From Platerodrilus igneus (lineage: Eukaryota > Arthropoda > Insecta > Coleoptera > Lycidae): DNA of 64,000 bases. The position numbers and the translations under genes were made by a program. Below, piece by piece: positions 48,901 through 61,200 of the stretch. Below the pieces are notes generated by a model. That model was not told where the DNA came from and searched no databases. It saw only the letters and a list, made by a program, of their open reading frames with translations. Every line of letters starts with the position of its first letter. Position 1 is the stretch's first letter. The DNA is taken from contig JARFIW010001320.1 of assembly GCA_036346225.1 (NCBI GenBank), positions 1,054,001-1,118,000 of the forward strand, written 5' to 3'.

Positions 48901-51900
48901 GTTTAAATAAATACAAGGTTGCTTACGGTTCACCTTTAAACAAAACATTTTTATTGAACCAACGTTTTGCGTTCTTCTAGCGTCGTTCTTTTAGCGTCGT
49001 AACGGTCAAGTGGTTTTTGAGCTGCGTTTTAGGTGTCATTTTTTGTCGTTTGTTTTGTCAGCATGGTGGTCCACCGCGACGAGGAGCCGTTGCCCAGGAA
49101 GAAGAGGGGAGATCGGTCGGAGTCTGATAGGTCGGAGGCTGAGGGCGCTGTTTGGGGGAAACAGCTGAAGGTAGTGTTAAAGGATGTAATGTTAGGGATT
49201 CAGGAGGAGGTACAGGAGGTAGAGGAGCATGTGTCTGAGGCGGTCGTGTCGGGGGAGTCGGGGCCCCCTGGGGTGACTGCGGCGCCTGAATCGCCCTCAA
49301 CTTCGGGAGCCCAGCGAAAGATATCGACTAGCAGCGACGTTAGCGTTGCTGCTAGCGACCTCAATAAGCTGGACCTCCTGAGATTGAGGGTGAGGAAGGC
49401 GCACTCGGTCATCTCCGGGAGGGTGCCGACGACCTCCGCCACTATCGTCGTGGAAGACAGAAAGAGGATTCGCTACGCCTTGGATGATTTCCTCGACGCG
49501 GCGAATCAACTTATAGGTATGGTTAGGGCGCTGCGGCTTGTGGCTAGTGATTCTGGGAGAGCTGATGTTGTCGGGGGAAGTCCAGCGGTGGTTACTTCTG
49601 TTTTAGGGCAGCAGTGTTCCAGGAGCCAGGAGGTGCCGATGCCGTGGAAGGCGTCGTATGCTGCAGGTGCGACACCCACTTTTGCAGTTAGGGTCGACGC
49701 CAGGCCAGGGGAGAAAGAGGACGTCATGTCGACCCTGAAGAAAAAGGTCGACCCCGCTCGTGATGGGTTTGTCGTGGTCGGAGCTCGTAGGACTCGCAGG
49801 GGCGGTGTAGTAGTAGAGTGCGCAGGCAGAGAAGATGCGAAGAAATTGCAGTCGAAGGTCGGCGGTCACTGCAAAGAGCTCGTGGCGAAGACCATCGAGA
49901 AGAAGCGCCCACGGGTCGTTCTTCCGGGGGTCGAAGCGGGGATGAAAGCAGAAGAACTAGTGCGGTTGAAAATCGAAGACCACCTGAGGGAGAAATTTAG
50001 ATTTGGCGGAAAGGGCCCTAGGGATCCTTTCGTCAATGTAGTCTTCGAAGTGACCCTCACACTTCGAGGGCGTTTATTAGCTGATGCTATAAACCTCAGG
50101 TGGCGAAGAGTCTCGGCCCGGGACCACTTCTCGATGACCCAGTGCTACAGGTGCTACGAGTACGGCCATAGATCGATGGAGTGCAGGGAGAAGGTACAGT
50201 GGTGCGGTAAGTGTGCCGACGTCGGACACGAGTTTAAGAATTGCCGGAGGGCAGTCCCCTGCTGTGTGGTTTGCGCTAGGGCAAACGACAGAACTGGCGG
50301 TGGCGCGAAGGTCGATACGCGCCACGACGCCAAGTCGAGTAGATGCCCCACGATGCTGAGATTGAAGAACGCAATCACACGGAACATCGATTATGGACCG
50401 CGAAGAAAAAGAAAGATTTAAAAGAAGCAAGAAGATTAAATTCGCGCAATTAAATCTCGGGAAAGGAAAAGGGGCAACAAATAACTTCGTAAAGTTATTA
50501 TTCGAAAATAATATCGACATCGGGCTTATACAGGAACCGCACCTGTATAACCACAAAATAACAGGTTTTGGGAAGGGGGTTACTGTTTTAAACGCAAACA
50601 GCGAACGACCGCGTAGCGGAATAATAATAAATAATGGGATGTGCGCCGGAATAATCCTAAACAATCTGTCGAATGAGTTCATAACCACCGCAGAAATAAA
50701 AACGGGATTGCATACGTTTTACGTGATAAGCACTTACCTTCCGCCGATCGATTCCCGGCGGGAGAATCCTCAAACAGAGGACTTAATAAATCAAATTGAA
50801 GGAATCCTTCGTAAAATCGGTAGAAATAGAAATTTAATTATCGCGGGAGACTTTAATGCTAAGTCGCCATTATGGGGCAGCCCTATCGAAGACGATAGAG
50901 GCTCGCAGGTTGCTGATCTTTTTACGGATGGGACCTTAGTGTGATAAACACTAATGATTCACCTACGTTTGAGACGCATAGAGGCAGCAGTTTTATAGAT
51001 ATTACTGCAGTCTCGCACGAAATGTTAGAAACGATTTGTAATTGGAAACTAAGGTCGGACGAGGAAACGCTCTCTGACCATAAATTAATAACATGGGACG
51101 TTCAAATCAAAACAAGCGCAAACGAGCAGCTAACTATATTTCCGCGGTTCTGTAATAAAAAAGCAAATTGGGAGCGGTTTAAAGAAAAATTTGGCGAAAG
51201 TATCCCTGCGCTCGAAAATGAGCTATTTAACTGCCGAGAGGCAGACGAAGTAGAAACACTCGCGAAAAAATTGAACGACGCGGTGGTAGACGCGTCGTCG
51301 TATTCCATGCCGCAAAAGAAAACATTTAAAGACAGCGTACCCTGGCAAGCGGGCAGAAACGCGTAACCTAAGGCGCCGCTATCAACGCGCCTCGGGAGAT
51401 ATAAGAGAACAACGGAGAATTGAATATAATCAAAGTTACCGCGAATATAAAATATTAATAGAAGAAACGCGAACGAATAAATTTAAAGAATTCTGCACGC
51501 AAAACTCACAGAAAGAACCCTGGGGAACCGCATACCGCGTAATTAGAGGAAAACAACAAAAAATCGCGCTCAGTAATATAAAGAAAACAAATGGCGAATA
51601 CACGGAAGGTTTTAAAACCACAGCGGAATATTTACTAGAGAAATTTTTCCCATCGGATAATCCCGAGGGGGATGAAGGGTCGCACGATTCAATACGTCGG
51701 GAAGCTGCAAAGGCGCAAGGAACAGGTGCCGATAAGGCAATCCTAGTTCACGAGGTCGTCAGGGCTCTTAGGAGGATGAACCCTAAGAAGGCACCGGGGC
51801 ATGATAGAATCACTTCAGACGCAGCTCTGCAGGCGTGCCTGTTAGCCCCGTGTGTCTTTGTTGGGTTGTTTAATCTTTGTTTAGAAAGGGCGTTTTCCGC

Positions 51901-54900
51901 GTTGCTGGAAAATCCAGAATGTGAAATTTATACCCAAACCTAAAAAGGCGGATGCGTCAGATCCGGGCAGCTATCGTCCAATTAGTTTGCTACCGGTGCT
52001 GGGGAAAGCTTTAGATCGCGTTATGACTACGCGTGTTGAGCACCTAGTGCGAGACAACGGCGGTTTTAATAACCGACAGTTTGGTTTCGTGGAGGGCAAG
52101 TCGACTATCGACGCGTTAGAGTTCGTTGTCGGGGAAATTAAGCAGGCAAGAGATGCTAAAGAGTACTGTGTCGTTGTTGCTTTGGACATTTCAGGAGCAT
52201 TTGATGCTGCCTGGTGGCCATTAATCGTTTGCGAGTTAGATCGTAGGGGTTGTCCGCGAAACTTGATGTCTTTGGTCAAGAGCTATTTCTCGGGGCGATT
52301 GGCACAGGTTGAAATTCCGGGTGAAGTTCTGTTGCGTGAGGTGGAAAGGGGATGCCCGCAAGGGTCATGTTCTGGTCCCACATTTTGGAAGTTGTATGAG
52401 AGCATCTTTAGGATCGAGTTGCCCGCAGGATGCTCAATCGTTGGGTTTGCAGATGACACACTTTTAATTGTAAGATCGAGATTGTTAATGGATATGCGCA
52501 CAAAACCGAACGAGGCGCTTAATAAATTACACGAATGGTCGCAGGCGGTAAAATTAAAATTTAACACGGCGAAGTCAGAGGCGCTTTATTTCGGCACGAA
52601 ACCAGGACAGAGACCTCCTAGGTTAGAGCTAGGAGGGGAAAAAATCCCGTTTAAAGATTGTATTACCTACCTCGGTGTCAAGATCGACAATAAATTAAAT
52701 TGGAAAGCGCACGTACAATACGTAAAAAGTAAGGGCGGCGAAATATCAAATAAAATGATGGCTGCGGCTAAAATAAAGTGGGGTTTCAGGGGCGAATCGC
52801 TGAGGACGGTTTATGCCGGAGCAATTGAGCCGGCAATACTGTACGCAGCTTCTGTAAGGGCAGAAGGTTGTAAAGTCCGGGAGATGCGTCAATTGACGAA
52901 CGTACAACGCATAACCGCGGTAAAAGCGGCGAGGGCGTACAGGACCACCTCCACGGAGGCTGTCCTGGTGATCAGTAGGACTCTCCCTATCGAATATGTC
53001 GTTAGGGAGATTAGAGATAGACGATTAATAAATATAGGAAAAGGGCGCGAAATTATTGAAGATCTTAATCTTGGTAATAGGGAAATTGCAAGAAATATCG
53101 TTGTATCCGAGTTGGGGCACCCGGCCGATATTAGAGGAATCGAGTTTGTCGAAGGTGATGAGGACGCGATGGGTATCAGAATTTATACGAACGGTTCACG
53201 TATGGATGATGGGCAAGCAGGCGCGGCGTTTGTCGTGTATAAGCAGGAAAGGGTTTCAAACCAAACTCGCGAACTGGTGCACTATCTTCCAGTGCGAATT
53301 GGTAGCCATACGAGAGGCTATCGATTACGTAATAAACCATACGGGCAGAGACGAGTATTATATAATCAGTGATAGTAAATCGGCGCTAACGGCTTTAACA
53401 AACATGAACACCTCGACAGATCTCCAAGCGGACGTCTGGAGGATAGCGCGTACGCGCTCGAGTTTCGACGTTTAAAGTTCTGTTGGGTCAGGTCGCACAA
53501 TGGTAACGTAGGAAACGATAGGGCTGACGAATTAGCTAAAGAGGCCGCGACGGGCGACTTTCGAATATCACATTCGTCGATACCGAGGTCTTTAATCAAA
53601 AGAAAGCTGCGCGAAAAATCAATTCGACAATGGGAAGAGAGGTGGAACAACGCTGCCACGGGCAGGTTGACCCACAAATTCATACCGAGCATAGAAGCTA
53701 GAGGTAGGATCGAGGTCAAGCTCAATCACAAAATGGTGCAGTTGATAACAGGGCACGGCGCCCTAAAGGCGTATTTACAAAGGTTCGGACTAACCAACAG
53801 CGACCGCTGCGAATGCGGTGAGGGCGCGGAAAGCGCAGAGCACGTGCTCTTCGACTGCCCGCTTGAGGCGGGAAATCGAGGGTTGGCTGATAGCAAACTA
53901 GCTATCCTAGGTCTGGCATGGCCAAAGAGCCTAGAGGAAGTCGGGGAAGTGGTTAACCAGAAGGCGTTCTGGACAGCCTTAAAAGAATTCGAGGGAAGGG
54001 TCTCGAGATTAGACAATCAATGACAACCGCGTGTAAAAATTCGGTGGGGTTGGTGGGAGGATTGAAAAATTTTAGATTGACTTGGCGTGAGTAAGGATAC
54101 GAGCATAACCAAAACCTGATATTTAAAAAAAAAAACAAAAACATGATAATTATACCCAAATGTCCAATATGCACGAGAAACCTCCACACCATTAATACAA
54201 TCACTACCTATCTTCATAATTATGTGCGGAAAATCGAGAAATCGGGAATAAATAATAACAAATAAACAATAACAAATAAATCAGAAATCCTCATTAAATT
54301 AAATCAATAAAATAAACAAAGATAATAAAATAGAGTGAAACCGCGGATCCCCCAGGTCTTGAAAGTGAAGTGATAGTGATAGTGATTGTGATCCCCCCAG
54401 AACATTTAGTGCATACCCACCAGGACTTTAGCAGTGCACCCCATCTTCTCCTTAAAAGTAAGTTACAGTTAGATGTAGGCAGACGACCAGATCTTCGGAT
54501 GCTGGAGAATTTTATTATCGAGGTAAGACTTAAATTGTGGCGGCTGTACTCGCACAAGCATTGATTTACATTAATCAGTAGTTTTGAAATAATTTAACAA
54601 GCACGTTTTATGCGTAATGGCGCTAGCCGACATAATGCTTGTGCGAGTGCACCTGATAAATAGGGTGATGCTTTTGCTATATTGTGGACTGTTATATGCT
54701 TAACGCTTATTAGACATTTATTTATATATTTATATAATTATATTTATATATATTTTATATTTACACTTTATATTTATTAGCATGTATTGTAGTATTTTGT
54801 GGCATATATGTTTTGTTTGACGTTCTGTCGCCATTTTGGTTGCAGTATATATTTGGGAAGGAAGAGTAGATTTGTGAAGATTGTAATCATAATATAAATC

Positions 54901-57900
54901 AGATAGGGAATGATAGGGAAAGCTAGGGATGGATTTAAATTAGTTAGCTAGATTTGGATAGTTTTAAGACGACCCTTCAGGTCGCACTTGTAAGCAGAAC
55001 CGGCGTCTGCTATCCGGTATTACGGATCCCTCCCCCTCTCATTTTTTGTGTCTTGTTGATCGGGCACACTTCAAAGTCAGCGCTAGGGATACCATTATTT
55101 AAACCCTATTTTTAGTTTTTGTTTCAGTTTGTCAGATTTTTAAGTTTGTTAGATTATTACAGTTTGTTCGGTTTGTTAGATTTTTAGGTTTGTTAGATTT
55201 TTATTTAGTTTTTTTTGTTTAGGGTGGATTAACTATGAAGTTAGAATAAATTAGAAGCACGATTATTTTCGCGTTTAAACCCAATGTAGTACCTCCGGGT
55301 GGAGCATTGGGGACGTGGCCGCAAGAATAGCGGCCATTATTCAAATTTTAATGTATAACCGAGCCCAGGGGATGCGTGGCTGGATAGTTGACTAGTCTTA
55401 ATCGGTCCAAAACTCGAGGAACAGGGCGGCACCCCGTTTTATTCACGCCTTCATGCCAACAGGGGGCACCTGACATGTCGACCATTTACATCCCCCATAC
55501 TAGTGGGAACAATCATAAATAACATTGGTACCACTAGTAAAACTGAACCTGAAGAGGTGGAACCAGTAATTGGGGACTCCTTAAGTAACCAAAATGTATC
55601 CGTGGAGGTAGAGCAGACCCGGGATGCAAGTCCGCTTGCAAGACTGGTGTCTGAATCACCAGACATGGAGAATGCTATAAAGAAACTTGCAGGCTCTGGA
55701 CTGCAAGCAAAGAGGCTTTCTGGAGCTCAGCGTAGAAAGCTTAGAAAAGCCAAAAAAGTCGAATCTGGGACTTGGACGAAGTCGCACCCGTCCAGTATTT
55801 AAGCTGATGGGGAACTGCGATATAGCCGTTTTCCAGGAACCTTGGATTTGCAAGGGAAAGTTGCTAGGACTGAGTTTAATCGGTGGGGCACTTGATAGAC
55901 CCAGGACTTGTATACCAATCCTCTTAACCAGGGTCAGCACAATAAGCCTTTTAGTCTGCAGTGCGGCGGAGCCGTTTGGCAGACGTACCCGCCAGGGGGA
56001 GCGGTTTTAGCAGGTATGCCGCAAGGAAAGTCCCACAATTTGGCTAAAAAAGCTTTCCACTCCACCGAGTTTGGATAACTATAAAAGAAACCCGTAATAT
56101 GCCTTTTTCAATTATTAGATAACCAGTTTCCATTTCTTTTTATTTAAAAAAATCTATTATTTATTGTATTAAAAGTAAGTCATCTTCATTTACTTCGATC
56201 CGGCTTTGAGTGGGTTATAAATTAGTAGTTACATTGTAATGTGAGAATGATTAGTATGTGTAAATACGCTAAGATACCTTCTCGAGGATTTTCTATCGCT
56301 CTCGGGGAAAGAATATGAAACTATTATGGTAGCTCGAACTAATTCTGGTGTCAATTACATGGACGCTTTTAGTACCGATCTTCACGTAAGCAACAATGCT
56401 TATCGGATAATTCTTCCGATGTAGTGACCCCAATTTGTAGTTGCTACTTCTTCATACCTTCCCTCTAGGGTGCTAAAACAAGGATGCGGACAACCATGTG
56501 ATAACGAATTTAGGAAAACAGAACTAATGGACTAAATGTAAGTTTTATGAATTTTATTAATCGTAGTTAGAAAATTGCAAGAATAAGCTTTAGAATTTAA
56601 TTAAGTAGAGGTCAAAGAGGATCGTGTAGAATTATAACCGATGTTATTTAAAGGAGATGCCTACAAATCACGTTTGCAGTTGAGATATTAATTCTGTTGA
56701 TGCGGTTGATCTGTATACAGAAGACAGTGTGGTTCCAAAAAATGTTAAACCTATTTCTATATTGATTGTTTGTATTTTGTGTATACGTGCAGTTTTGAAT
56801 ATTTATTAAATATACAGAGCGTTTTCTATTTAATAATAAAGCATCATCAGTGTGAAGTTACAAATTAAGTTAATTAGTATAATAAAATTTAAAAAAAAAA
56901 ATTTTATACTAATGAAATGGCATATATGATTGTGACCGACTAATTAAAAAACTACAAGAAACCAAATTTCCCCCCAACAACCACATGTTCTCTTTAGACG
57001 TAATCAATACAGCAACGTTGACCGACACGAGACTATCCTCTTAGTCGCAAATATACTAAAACAAAAAATATAAACAACACTGTCATTGACAACTACATTA
57101 CATTACTTACAATATGCATACAACAAGACTTCTTCTTATTCAACAAAAACTATTATTCCCAACCAAACGGATTAGCAATGGGTAATGACCTCTCCTCTTT
57201 ACCTTTTGACATCTACATCGACAACTTGGAAACAAAAATCATAATACCCAACCACAAAGACATATACAATTAGTTCGGATACGTAGATGACTGTCTATTG
57301 CGTATGTAAGTTTTCACGCACTGTAGAAAAATAACCTACAATTTTATTGTATGTGATCTATGCTTTAAACCCTTCTCACGATCGAAAGAATGTGCGCTCA
57401 TTGCTTGAACCAATTAAAATACTCGATTGAAGAAAAACAAACATTCAGATTTCATAATACTCGTTGAACATTTAGACGCTAGCATTAGGTTACCCAAGAA
57501 GTAAAGAACGCAAAGTCTACCTTAAACTACGACTCTTAATTAAAAGTAAGCTTTTAGTTCAGTTGTAAGTTGCCTTTCCATTGTACTAAAATTTGTTCAA
57601 TGTAGCACTATCTGCTGAATTACGCTTGGCACTAAACGTTTATCTTTACCTGTCATCTTTACCATAATAATTTTGGCGCCCAACGTGATCGCAAAAATTA
57701 CTATGATAATAAATTACTCTCATTTTCACCATAATTAGGTTTCAAAAAAAATTGTTAACGAATTTGTTCGAACTGCATTAACATGAAACTACAACACTCA
57801 ACCGATCTGTTTTACTGATGCTTATTGTAGAATCCAGTAAAAGAGAGAAAATGCAGCTTTTTACTTTCGTTTAAAATTTATCTTAATACAGAAGGCGATT

Positions 57901-58235
57901 GGCCGCGCACTAATTCAGTATAAACTTTATTGTTTTCGTTATCAATGTAAATTGCCGCTATTCTTCTTATTAACACAACAACAGTCACCCATAAAATCAA
58001 GAAAAAAGCCAAAACTAACGAAAGAAGAGAACTATTTACTGGAATTATAAAATAATCAGAAACGTCCTGGTAAAGTTGTGACGTTTGTGTTGTAACATGT
58101 AAGTGCGTATCAATGAATGGCGTTGTAACTGTTACTACTACATCGAATTTTGATCAATATTGCAATTCAAAATCAATATTTGTTAATAAAAATCGTATTA
58201 AAGCGTTTTTGGCATTTTAGTTTGTTCAATTTTAC

Positions 58236-58272
<37 letters not shown>

Positions 58273-61200
58273 GCAAAATAAATAACTCTACACGCAATCA
58301 AATTTGTCTTAAACCAAAAGTATTCATAAATTGTAAATCAATACGTGTTAAATGCAATAAAAAGCTAGAAAATTATAATACAGTTCACATTAAACATGTG
58401 ATAGTGAAAACAGATAGCATAGTGTTCTGATAAGAAACGCATCCTTCGAAATAAATACGCTTCGGAAACGCGAAAATGTAAACAGAAATATGTTAATTTA
58501 CGTAACTTTGGCTACGTGATTTTCTGCATGGAGTTAATACAAATCCCAAAGTATTATCTAGACAAACAAAGCTATAAGTGAAATTACGTGCCAAGGCGAA
58601 TTAGAAATTCCTGTAACAACATCAAAACAGACGGTATAAAATAAATACAAACTAGAAATCCACAAGTACCTACGTGATCAAGGAATCATTTCGACAAGGT
58701 ATTATCAGAGAAATACCTGTAAAAGCCCAAAAATATCCAAAACAACCGGTGGTTGGTCGTAAACTTTGAACAAGAGCTCAGATCACCAATGAATTTTTAG
58801 ATGGGGAGTAGACTATATAACGCGCAAGTTTGATAAGCAGACAGTCTTAGTTTGAACCCGCATCTCTCATACTCAAGAATTTACGTATCGAGTAAATATT
58901 CAAATTAAATGATCAAAATTTTGTGAAAAGTGGTGTTATAAAAATTTTTAAATTAATTATAGTGAAAATATATGGACAAGTTTAGCCGTTTGCTAGAAAA
59001 CGTGAGTTGAAATTTATTAATTAATTTAGGTTAAATATTTATAACTTAGGGCTCTAAGTCTAAGTACGAAATCTAAGTCAGACTACAAAAACTCTAAGGG
59101 ACATTACGAAATCTAAGTCAGGCTACAAAAACTCTAAGAGAGATCACGAAATTTAAGTGAGATTACGAAGACAGAGTACGAAATCTAAGTCAGATTACAA
59201 AAATTCTAAGTGACATTACGTAAATTGAAGAGACAACACGAAAATTCAAGGGACATTGCGACATTATGAAAATTAAGGGAGATCACATTAAACGGGGTAA
59301 AATTTGGAGACTAAATAAATTGACTAGAGCAACTCACTGAATGTAATTTCTAACATCTTTCCCCAGTAATGTCAGATCTAGTCAGGAGTTATTAAAATCA
59401 AAGTTGTCCAAGCTACTTTCGGTTTTTTAATAATGTATAAGTATAATAATATATAAGCTAACAAACTAACAAACCTTACGTATCAATCCTAAAACAGGAC
59501 TTGACCTAGGGACCGTAAATTCAAACACAATGTTGGGCGCTAGTTATTAGGCTTAATTGGATAAGCTTAGATTTATCTCGTGAAAAAACCTTAACCGCCA
59601 CGTGCTTTCTTACAAAAATACGCAGACGCTTACAAAGTCATGGTATTTATTTTATAGTATAATAATCCCAAACTTCAAATAGCTTGAAAATAAACAAATG
59701 AATGGCCGATTACCTACTTAACACCGGCGGACCTTCTAGGAAACTACTACATCCAATGCTGAAGGAGGAAGTTGGCAACGGAAACTAAACGTTTCTAACT
59801 AAATAGTAATGAATAGCTTTGTTTGACATTGAAAAAGTAATTCAAGCATAATGAATGAAAATTAATTTAAAATTGTTGGTTATTTTGCAAAAAGAAAAGT
59901 TAATGACTGGTTTCGCTCCTATTTCAGCTCGTCAGACTGGCGCATTTCTTTTTGCAAAACAACCAACCAATTTCTTTATTTATATACAAATCGTGGTGTA
60001 TTAATCAGTATAGTAAGTACAGTACCGTATAAAGGTAATCGGTCATTGATTTGCTTATTTTCATCTTTTCTTTCACTAGTTATTAAAATTTGTGTGGCAA
60101 TACCATCTATACTATCATGTCACAGATAGTTAGTTTTCTATTCGAGATTAGAGTGCGCATGAGAAACATTGTGTACTGATTAATACACCATGATTTGTAT
60201 ATAATTCAAGAACTTGGTTGGTTGTTTTGCAAAAAGAAATGCGCCAGTCTGACGAGCTACAACAGCAGTGAAACCAGTCACTAGCTTACGTAAATAGCGC
60301 ATCAACGTCCTCGGTTGGCTTCGCTTTAGTAATTATTATTAGCGACCTTTGCAGCGGAATTTCAGTAGAGCAAGAATTCTCTGTAAATATCTTTGAATAA
60401 ATAAAGTTGTATCGGACCGAATAAAAAAGTACGTTCAGTAGCATCAAGATATTAACACTATTAACCTATACGTACCTCAACCTTGAGCTGAAAACCATGT
60501 AGCGACTGACTAGGTGTTGGATACAAAAACGTTCCAAACGGAGACGTTGAGAATTCAACTAAAAGTTCATGACCGCTTGATACTGTTTCAGGAACCGCTT
60601 CTCCCCCACCACAAAATTTAAGGATAACAGGATCGCGTGTAGTATAACCATCGTACACAGTCACGTAATCTTGAACGTCGTCGCATGCATTCCATACTTT
60701 AAGCTCAGGGCTGCTAGCAGTTCCATACAATGCAGACTGACTGCGAATTGAGATTAGTTGCCCTTTAGACTGGCGAACAGTTATTAGAGCATGTTTGCCT
60801 TCAGGAATTTCATGTTGACGAACGGCATAATAACATGTTACGTTCCGAGGATACAGCCCTGGGAAGTTGGGAGATTGCAACCTACAATCCTTTCTATCAC
60901 AGTCGCTAAATATTCGGGAACAATACGTTCCTGTTATTAAATCTCCTAGATAATACTCGGGTTCTTGATTTATCGACGGCGCTGTTGTGTTTGTAAAGTA
61001 CAAAGGCATTCCTGAAAACGTCCACAGGACACTACGATTTTGTTGTTTAATTAACACTTACCTCCTCCATATCTTACAATAGCGTCGTCCCTTCTTAAAA
61101 ATTTATATTCCATACGGAAATCGAAATTGTATCCAGTTTGGTCTTTCGAAAGGCGTAGTAACGTAACGCTTATAGTAACGCTTTTAGTTTCACTGTAATA

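Larger units (their letters stand above)
47973..55351 (+). mobile_element. R1-like LINE copy 3, full length
   Basis: 7379 bp, flanked by a perfect 13-bp target duplication TGTATAACCGAGC (47960-47972 and 55352-55364). 5' UTR 47973-49062, intact ORF1 49063-50421, ORF2 50393-54023 (broken), 3' UTR 54024-55351. It ends in the CCAATG...CATTGG hairpin (55286-55315) and a short TTATTCAAATTTTA end without poly-A. It sits inside a LOA-like LINE within the giant intron. It serves as the reference for copies 1 and 2. Confidence 0.95.
54024..55351 (+). other. 3' UTR of LINE copy 3
   Basis: It carries an inverted repeat CTCGCACAAGCATT (54549-54562) and AATGCTTGTGCGAG (54634-54647), an AT-rich stretch (54710-54780), a GTTAGATTTTTAxGTTTGTTAGA repeat (55130-55200) and the terminal hairpin at 55286-55315. 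No coding capacity. Confidence 0.75.
56800..57540 (+). mobile_element. Penelope-like element fragment
   Basis: Degenerate plus-strand RT of the Penelope-like family with a hammerhead-like remnant at its left edge on the opposite strand. Both ends are truncated, and nothing of the GIY-YIG endonuclease was seen. Confidence 0.78.
31903..60475 (-). other. Giant intron of the CUB gene
   Basis: It runs from donor GAG/GTACGT (60475) to acceptor TGTTTTAG (31903), 28,573 nt, joining exons 2 and 3 in phase 0. The joined protein reads smoothly across a CUB boundary. It contains a five-unit LTR array, a gypsy fragment, a full LINE, LOA-like and Penelope-like fragments and a foldback MITE. Confidence 0.88.

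Noticed and set aside
49033..49062. Upstream Met of LINE ORF1
   Set aside because: LINE copy 1 starts at the position equal to 49063 and copy 2 aligns there too; the ten extra residues are not conserved.
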